Assembly (NCBI RefSeq): GCF_013778455.1
Contig: NZ_JACEHE010000009.1
Coordinates: 62,001 to 126,000 of the forward strand
DNA: 64,000 nucleotides
Direction: 5' to 3'
Origin: Streptomyces himalayensis subsp. himalayensis
Lineage (GTDB): Bacteria; Actinomycetota; Actinomycetes; Streptomycetales; Streptomycetaceae
Shown: one piece after another, positions 59,148-64,000 of the stretch
Numbering within the stretch: position 1 is the stretch's first letter
Layout: the number at the start of each line of letters is the position of its first letter
Notes under the pieces: model-generated
Told to the model about the DNA's origin: nothing
Databases searched by the model: none
Seen by the model: only the letters and a program-made list of their open reading frames with translations
Made by a program: the position numbers and the translations under genes

Positions 59148-61220
59148 ATGCCGGACGGCGCGGAGGCGGCGCAGGCCGCGAAGTTGGCTCCCCCTGCGGC
59201 CGCGGGGGCCGCACCCAAGGGCCTCACCCGGCTCGCGTTCGGCGGGGACTACAACCCCGAGCAGTGGCCGGAAAGCGTCTGGCACGAGGACGTCGCTCTG
59301 ATGCGTGAGGCCGGCGTCACCATGGTGAGCGTCGGCATCTTCTCCTGGGCCCTGCTCGAACCCGAACCCGGGATCTACGACTTCGGCTGGCTCGACCGGC
59401 TCCTGGACCTCCTGCACGAGAACGGGATCCGCGCCGACCTCGGCACCCCCACCGTCTGCCCGCCCGCCTGGTTCTACCGGGCCCACCCGGAGGCGCTGCC
59501 GGTGACCCGCGAGGGCGTCCGCCTGGCGTTCGGGTCGCGCGGCGCGATCTGCCACAGCAACCCCGCCTACCGCGAGGCGGCGGCGGCCATCACCACACGG
59601 TTGGCCGACCGCTACGGATCCCACCCGGCCGTCGCCCTGTGGCACATCCACAACGAGTACGGCGTTCCCGTATCGGCCTGCTACTGCGACAGTTGCGCGG
59701 AGCACTTCCGCCGCTGGCTGGACACCACGTACGGTTCGGTCGAGGCGGTCAACGAGGCCTGGGGCACGGCCTTCTGGGGCCAGCACTACGCGGCCTTCGA
59801 CCAGATCGACCCGCCCCGGCTGACCCCCACCGCCGCCAACCCCGCCCAGCAGCTCGACTACCGCCGCTTCGCCGACGCCACCATGCGCGAGAACTTCGTG
59901 CGGGAACGCGACATCCTGCACCGCCTCTCCCCCGGCATCCCGGTGACGACGAACTTCATGACGGCGCTCAGCCAGTGCGACTCGGTCGACTACTGGGCCT
60001 GGGGCCGCGAGGTCGACATCGTCACCAACGACCACTACCTGATCACCGACGGCCGCCGCACGCACGTCAACCTCGCGATGGCCGCCGACATCACCCGCTC
60101 CGTGGGCGGCGGCGCGCCCTGGCTGCTCCTGGAGCACTCCACGTCCGGCGTCAATTGGCAGTCGCGCAACCCCGCCAAGTCACCCGGCCAGATGGCCCGC
60201 AACTCCCTCACCCATGTCGCGCGCGGCTCCGACGGAGCGATGTTCTTCCAGTGGCGGCAGTCCCGGCGCGGCGCCGAGAAGTTCCACTCGGCGATGCTGC
60301 CGCACGCGGGCACCGACTCGCGGGTGTGGCGAGAGGTGGTCCAGCTGGGCGCGGACGTCGATGCGTTGGGCTCACTGCGCGGTACGCGCACGGTCGCGGA
60401 TGTCGCGATGCTGTGGGACTGGCAGTCCTGGTGGGCGCAGTCTCTGGAGTGGCGGCCCAGCGAGGACCACGACGCACGCGAGCGCGCCGACGCGTTCTAC
60501 GAGGCGCTGTACGACCGGCACCTGACGGTCGACTTCGCCAACCCCGAAAGCGACTTGTCGGCGTATCCCCTTGTCGTCGTCCCGGCGCTCTACCTGGCCA
60601 CCGAGGCCGCGGGCCGGAACCTCCGCGCGTACGTGGAGAACGGCGGCACCCTCGTCGTGTCGTACTTCTCCGGCATCGTCGACGAGCACGACGCCGTCCA
60701 CGAGGGCCCGTACCCGGGCGCGCTGCGGGACGTGCTCGGCCTGACGGTGGAGGAGTTCTCGCCACTGCTCCAGGGCGAGCGGGTGCGCATCACTGCGTCC
60801 GACGGTTCCGAGCTCTCCGGTGACGTCTGGACGGAGTTCGTCAGACCGATCGGTGCCGACACCGTGTGGACGTACGCCGACGGGCTCGCCGCCGGAGGCC
60901 CGGCCGTCACCCGCAACCACCTCGGCAAGGGCACGGCCTGGTACGTCTCCACGCGTCTCGCGCCCCGCGACCTCGACGTACTCCTGGGCTGGGCCTGCGA
61001 GGACGCCCGGATCGCGCCGCGCGCCGACCTCCCCCGCGACGTCGAGGTGGTGACCCGCTCCGGCGAGTCCGGCCGCTACCTCTTCGTGATGAACCACACG
61101 GCTGCGGACGCCAAGGTGCCGCTGGAGGCACACGGCACCGAGCTGCTGACGGGCGAGCGCGCCGCGGGCCGTCTCGCAGTGGCCGCGGGCGCCGTACGGG
61201 TCGTCCGCCTCGACGACTGA
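59148..61220 (+). CDS. Beta-galactosidase, glycoside hydrolase family 42
   Basis: 690 residues from the ATG at 59148 behind CAGGAGAC. GH42 features are LAFGGDYNPEQWPESVWHED, the acid/base Glu170 in LWHIHNEYG, a zinc-type Cys cluster (ACYCDSCAEHF), the nucleophile Glu near 328 in WLLLEHSTSGVNW, and the C-terminal trimerisation and beta domains. No signal peptide: it splits imported galacto-oligosaccharides to galactose in the cytoplasm. Divergent from the importer; followed by the secreted GH53 gene. Confidence 0.95.
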   Translation: MPDGAEAAQAAKLAPPAAAGAAPKGLTRLAFGGDYNPEQWPESVWHEDVALMREAGVTMVSVGIFSWALLEPEPGIYDFGWLDRLLDLLHENGIRADLGTPTVCPPAWFYRAHPEALPVTREGVRLAFGSRGAICHSNPAYREAAAAITTRLADRYGSHPAVALWHIHNEYGVPVSACYCDSCAEHFRRWLDTTYGSVEAVNEAWGTAFWGQHYAAFDQIDPPRLTPTAANPAQQLDYRRFADATMRENFVRERDILHRLSPGIPVTTNFMTALSQCDSVDYWAWGREVDIVTNDHYLITDGRRTHVNLAMAADITRSVGGGAPWLLLEHSTSGVNWQSRNPAKSPGQMARNSLTHVARGSDGAMFFQWRQSRRGAEKFHSAMLPHAGTDSRVWREVVQLGADVDALGSLRGTRTVADVAMLWDWQSWWAQSLEWRPSEDHDARERADAFYEALYDRHLTVDFANPESDLSAYPLVVVPALYLATEAAGRNLRAYVENGGTLVVSYFSGIVDEHDAVHEGPYPGALRDVLGLTVEEFSPLLQGERVRITASDGSELSGDVWTEFVRPIGADTVWTYADGLAAGGPAVTRNHLGKGTAWYVSTRLAPRDLDVLLGWACEDARIAPRADLPRDVEVVTRSGESGRYLFVMNHTAADAKVPLEAHGTELLTGERAAGRLAVAAGAVRVVRLDD

Positions 61221-61320
61221 CCGTACGGGGGCGTGCGCCTGGACGGCTCACTGTGCAGGCGCACGCCACAAGGGCTGACCGCAGAGGCTCGGAGGCCTCA
61301 GCAGGCGCCCCCTTTGATCG

Positions 61321-61394
61321 CCGGCCGGGACCGTGGGGGGACCCCCGGCCGGTACGTGCGGCGTCGTGCTCGAGCTCAGGGCACGACGCCGCAC
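61321..61394 (+). terminator. Two strong hairpins between GH42 and GH53 genes
   Basis: A 9-bp stem (CCGGCCGGG at 61321-61329 with CCCGGCCGG at 61344-61352) is followed by a perfect 14-bp stem (GTGCGGCGTCGTGC at 61356-61369 with 61381-61394, loop of 11). They lie about 100-175 bp after the GH42 stop and just 42 bp before the GH53 start. They may end the GH42 transcript, or act as an attenuator in the GH53 leader. Confidence 0.7.
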
Positions 61395-61436
61395 TCCACC
61401 CCCCACCTCCGTTGAATCTCGTCGAAGGGACCGACG

Positions 61437-63008
61437 ATGTTCCATCCGAGACGCACCCTGCGGGCCCTGCTCCTCCCGCTGGCAGCCGGCCTCGCCTTCA
61501 CGGCACTTCCCGCAACCGCCGCACACGCGGCATCCACGCTCACCAACGGCGGCTTCGAGTCGAACGGCACCGGTACGGCGACCCCGACCGGCTGGTCGAC
61601 CTACTCCGCGGCCGGCCAGAACGCCGCCTCCTTCACCGAGGCGGGCGGCCACGGCGGCAGCTACCGCCTCACCCACTGGTCGTCGTCCGCGTACAAGGTG
61701 GAGACGTACCAGTACCTGTCCGGGCTGACCAACGGGAACTACACCCTGACCGCGTGGGTCCGGTCGGGCGGCGGCCAGAACTCCGCGTACATCGCGCTGA
61801 AGAACTGCGGCAGTTCGGAGCAGCGCACCGATCTGCCGGTCTCGTCGAGCGGCTGGATACGGATCGTCACCTCCATCGCGGTGACGAACAACCAGTGCAC
61901 GATCAGCATCAACTCCGATGCCAAGGCGGGCAACTGGATCAACGTCGACGATCTGACCTTCACGTCGGGCAAGACCGGCCTGTCCATCAAGGGCTCCGAC
62001 GTCTCGTCGCTCGCCAAGAGCGAGGCTCTCGGCGGCGTCTACAGGAACAGCTCCGGCACGACCGGCGACGCGCTCGCCATCCTGAAGTCCGCAGGTCAGA
62101 ACTACGCCCGCCTCAAGGTCTGGGTGAACCCCGCCGACGGCTACAACAACAAGACGCGCGTGCTGGCGATGGCCAAGCGCATCAAGGCGCAGGGCATGAA
62201 GCTGCTCGTCGACTTCCACTACTCGGACACCTGGGCCGACCCAGGCGCACAGACCAAGCCGGCCGCCTGGTCCGGGCACTCGTACAGCCAGCTGAAGACG
62301 GACGTCTACAACCACACGTACGACGTCCTGAACGCCCTGAAGGCGCAGGGCACCACGGCCGACATGGTGCAGGTCGGCAACGAGATCAACGGCGGCATGC
62401 TGTGGTCCGAGGGTTCCACCGACAACTGGTCGCAGCTCGCCGGGCTGCTCAACTCCGGCTACGACGCGGTCAAGGCGGTCAACTCGTCCACCACCGTGGC
62501 GCTGCACCTCGCCAAGGGCGGCGACCTGTCGGGCACCCGCTGGTGGTTCGACAGCGCTGTCTCCAACGGTGTGAAGTTCGACGCCATCGGCCTGTCCTAC
62601 TACGGCTACTGGCACGGTTCGCTCTACGACTTCCAGACAACCCTGGACGACGCGGCGTCCCGCTACGGCAAGCCCGTCTTCGTCGCCGAGACGGCCTACC
62701 CGTTCCGGCTGGACAGCGAGGACTCGCACGAGAACATCATCGACACGACCGGTGAACTGGTGGCCGGGTACGCGGCCTCGACGGCCGGGCAGTCCGCCTG
62801 GCTGCGGGACATCATGAACATCGTGGAGGCCGTCCCGAACGGCCGCGGCCTCGGCGTCTTCTACTGGGAGTCCACCTGGAACGCGGTCACCGGCAACGGC
62901 TGGGACCCGACGGACTCGTCTTCGGGCAACGGCTGGGAGAACCAGGCCTTGTTCGGCTACGACGACAAGGCGCTTCCGGCGATGTCCTGGTTCGGGGCGC
63001 ACAGGTAG
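61437..63008 (+). CDS. Secreted arabinogalactan endo-beta-1,4-galactanase, GH53
   Basis: 523 residues from the ATG at 61437 (GAAGGGA upstream). Sec signal 1-31 ending AAHA. Residues about 32-170 are a beta-sandwich carbohydrate-binding domain (LTNGGFESNGTGTATPTGWS), probably CBM61-like, the galactan-binding module often linked to GH53. The catalytic barrel follows (GSDVSSLAKSEALGGVYRN), with acid/base Glu near 316 in VQVGNEINGG and nucleophile Glu near 418 in FVAETAYPF. It cuts beta-1,4-galactan chains outside the cell, feeding the importer and GH42. Confidence 0.95.
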   Translation: MFHPRRTLRALLLPLAAGLAFTALPATAAHAASTLTNGGFESNGTGTATPTGWSTYSAAGQNAASFTEAGGHGGSYRLTHWSSSAYKVETYQYLSGLTNGNYTLTAWVRSGGGQNSAYIALKNCGSSEQRTDLPVSSSGWIRIVTSIAVTNNQCTISINSDAKAGNWINVDDLTFTSGKTGLSIKGSDVSSLAKSEALGGVYRNSSGTTGDALAILKSAGQNYARLKVWVNPADGYNNKTRVLAMAKRIKAQGMKLLVDFHYSDTWADPGAQTKPAAWSGHSYSQLKTDVYNHTYDVLNALKAQGTTADMVQVGNEINGGMLWSEGSTDNWSQLAGLLNSGYDAVKAVNSSTTVALHLAKGGDLSGTRWWFDSAVSNGVKFDAIGLSYYGYWHGSLYDFQTTLDDAASRYGKPVFVAETAYPFRLDSEDSHENIIDTTGELVAGYAASTAGQSAWLRDIMNIVEAVPNGRGLGVFYWESTWNAVTGNGWDPTDSSSGNGWENQALFGYDDKALPAMSWFGAHR

Positions 63009-63011
63009 GCC

Positions 63012-63108
63012 ACAGGCGGCCGCCCGTCGCTGTTCCGATAGGCCGACAGGCGGCCGCCCGTCCTGTTCCGATAGCCCGACAGGCGGCCGCCCGCCACTGT
63101 TCCAACAG
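63012..63108. repeat. 33-34 bp tandem repeat, three copies
   Basis: ACAGGCGGCCGCCCG recurs at 63012, 63046 and 63079, each followed by a TGTTCC(G/A)A segment. It begins directly after the GH53 stop (63006-63008) and ends before the terminator at 63148. Confidence 0.85.
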
Positions 63109-63147
63109 GGACACGTGTCGGGCCGGCCGCCACAATTGAACCGGAAT

Positions 63148-63187
63148 CCGCTGTCCGGGTGCGTCGTGAGGCGCACCCGGACAGCGG
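63148..63187. terminator. Bidirectional hairpin terminator
   Basis: A perfect 16-bp stem (63148-63163 with 63172-63187, CCGCTGTCCGGGTGCG) with an 8-base loop lies between the GH53 gene (+) and the convergent methyltransferase gene (-). Confidence 0.88.
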
Positions 63188-63217
63188 TGTTCGAGCCCGT
63201 CGCAAAACTCCGGTCAG

Positions 63218-64000
63218 TCAGTCCCCGGTCAGCTGGAAATGCCAGATGATCACTGCAGGCACTCCGGCGTGTGCGACTCCTGCGGCCTCGGGTACCAGGT
63301 CGGCCAAGCACCACGGCCAGACCTCCCACGGACCCAGTTCCGTCATGCGTTCCCTTGGCGGCTCGCGACCGTCGGACCTCTCGACGGCCGGCTCCGTCGG
63401 TTCCTCGCACCGGCGCACCTGCAACCCCACGGGAAGCGCGGCGCGGAGGTAGTCCCCGGTCGGGTGGCGGTAAGTCTCCAGACGTCCCGGTCGCCCGTCC
63501 GGCAGGCGTACCGGCGGAATCGAGCCCCGCGCCACCCACTCGGGGTGCATATCGCTGATGACCAGGTGTCCGCCCGGGCGCAGCACCCTGGCGAACTCCG
63601 CCATCACCGGCTTCAGGTCGGCAACATGCGTCAACGCCAGGGAACAGACGACCAGATCCACGGCGTCGTCGGCCACTGGCAGCCGGCCCACGTCGCCCAG
63701 GTGGAATGCGCCACCCGGCACGCGTTCGCGTGCCCGTGCGAGCATGTCGGGCGAGCTGTCCACGCCGATGACCCGGTGGCCACGCTCAGCCAGCAGGGCC
63801 GCGAGCCGGCCGGTGCCGCACGCGGCATCCAGGGCGACGCCCGTCGGCAGCCCGGCGACGATATCCTTGACCACGGGCCCGTCGAAGTCGAACGCCGAGT
63901 TGGGGCCGTCATACGTTTGCGACCAGATCCGGTATCCGTCGACCGTGTTCACGCGAGCCACTTCCACGGCCGCGCTCGCCAGCGACTCGTCGTCGAGCAG
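63218..64000 (-). CDS. Class I SAM-dependent methyltransferase (5' end may lie outside window)
   Basis: The frame stays open to the right edge (261 codons, with LLDDESLASAAVEVARVN before the conserved part). An internal ATG 63965-63967 would give 249 residues, but the upstream residues look like real coding, so the start is probably outside. SAM-binding motifs are ALDAACGTGRLAALLAERGH (GxGxG-type), GVDSSPDMLARARE, FHLGDVGRLPVADDAVDLVV and LRPGGHLVISDMHPEW. The protein belongs to the UbiE/MenG-like group; the substrate is unknown. Confidence 0.85.
   Translation of the reverse strand: MLDDESLASAAVEVARVNTVDGYRIWSQTYDGPNSAFDFDGPVVKDIVAGLPTGVALDAACGTGRLAALLAERGHRVIGVDSSPDMLARARERVPGGAFHLGDVGRLPVADDAVDLVVCSLALTHVADLKPVMAEFARVLRPGGHLVISDMHPEWVARGSIPPVRLPDGRPGRLETYRHPTGDYLRAALPVGLQVRRCEEPTEPAVERSDGREPPRERMTELGPWEVWPWCLADLVPEAAGVAHAGVPAVIIWHFQLTGD

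Overview
The window is typical of a high-GC actinomycete, almost certainly a Streptomyces: very high GC, third-position G/C bias that opens long antisense frames, frequent GTG starts, many ATGA/GTGA overlaps, Tat and lipobox signals, sugar ABC importers without their own ATPase, and SpoIIE/PP2C, PknB-type kinase, Rv1733c and SHOCT proteins. No rRNA, tRNA, CRISPR array, intact transposase or replication origin is visible. Roughly 50 protein genes are supported, plus four very short ORFs (two probable leader peptides, a 44-residue microprotein, a doubtful 46-codon ORF) and one truncated gene.

Layout. 1-1570 (-): an operon of two roadblock-like proteins and a DUF4388-like protein. 2013-5884 (+): a Tat-exported flavin amine/amino-acid oxidase overlapping a secreted RidA, then a universal stress protein and an Rv1733c-like membrane protein. 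6015-16928: a glycan-utilisation locus. DeoR, GH4, GH38 and GH29 form one compact minus-strand operon; facing away are a PfkB kinase, a deletion remnant of a sugar-binding lipoprotein, and a GH2 beta-galactosidase. 17033-18636 (+): an Ala/Lys-rich protein and an SRPBCC protein with a very acidic tail, resembling accessory proteins of gas-vesicle clusters, but with no gvp genes here. 18733-24918: an SDR, an amidohydrolase with an APC permease, a divergent TetR regulator and a YdeI-like protein. 25024-30401: a very large P-type ATPase, a divergent His-containing membrane protein and a 44-residue microprotein. 30577-35663: ArsR/AHSA1/PPOX operon, SHOCT protein, RNase H, DHFR-like reductase, Ser/Thr kinase.

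35709-37289 is an AspT/YidE-type transporter. 37639-41342 (-) looks like a sulfur-responsive module: leader peptide, DszC/SfnB-like monooxygenase, cysteine-free Rrf2 regulator, second leader peptide, and a YqjG-type thiol transferase. 41717-42403 (+) is an AlkD-like protein. 42603-50335 (-) joins a fused assimilatory nitrate reductase/flavoprotein to a molybdate importer (HTH-TOBE, ModA, ModB, ModC), so the molybdoenzyme and its metal supply lie side by side. 50591-54134 holds a baeRF3 protein and a PAS-GAF-SpoIIE phosphatase. 54656-63008 is a beta-1,4-galactan module: sugar ABC importer, LacI regulator, GH42 beta-galactosidase and secreted GH53 endo-galactanase, with a LacI-type operator on the importer promoter. 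A methyltransferase gene runs off the right edge.

Two features recur. Short tandem-repeat arrays of unrelated units (periods 13, 21, 24, 29, 33-35 bp) sit in intergenic gaps, often at gene 3' ends and sometimes supplying the stop codon. In-frame expansions (Glu-Pro, Val-Glu, Ser-Leu-Gly-Glu-Gly) also occur inside genes. The most interesting observation is the pair of leader peptides sharing the RRHVDL-x-RV core around the Rrf2/monooxygenase genes. The next are the exported oxidase-RidA pair and the solute-binding-protein scar that now translationally leads into lacZ.
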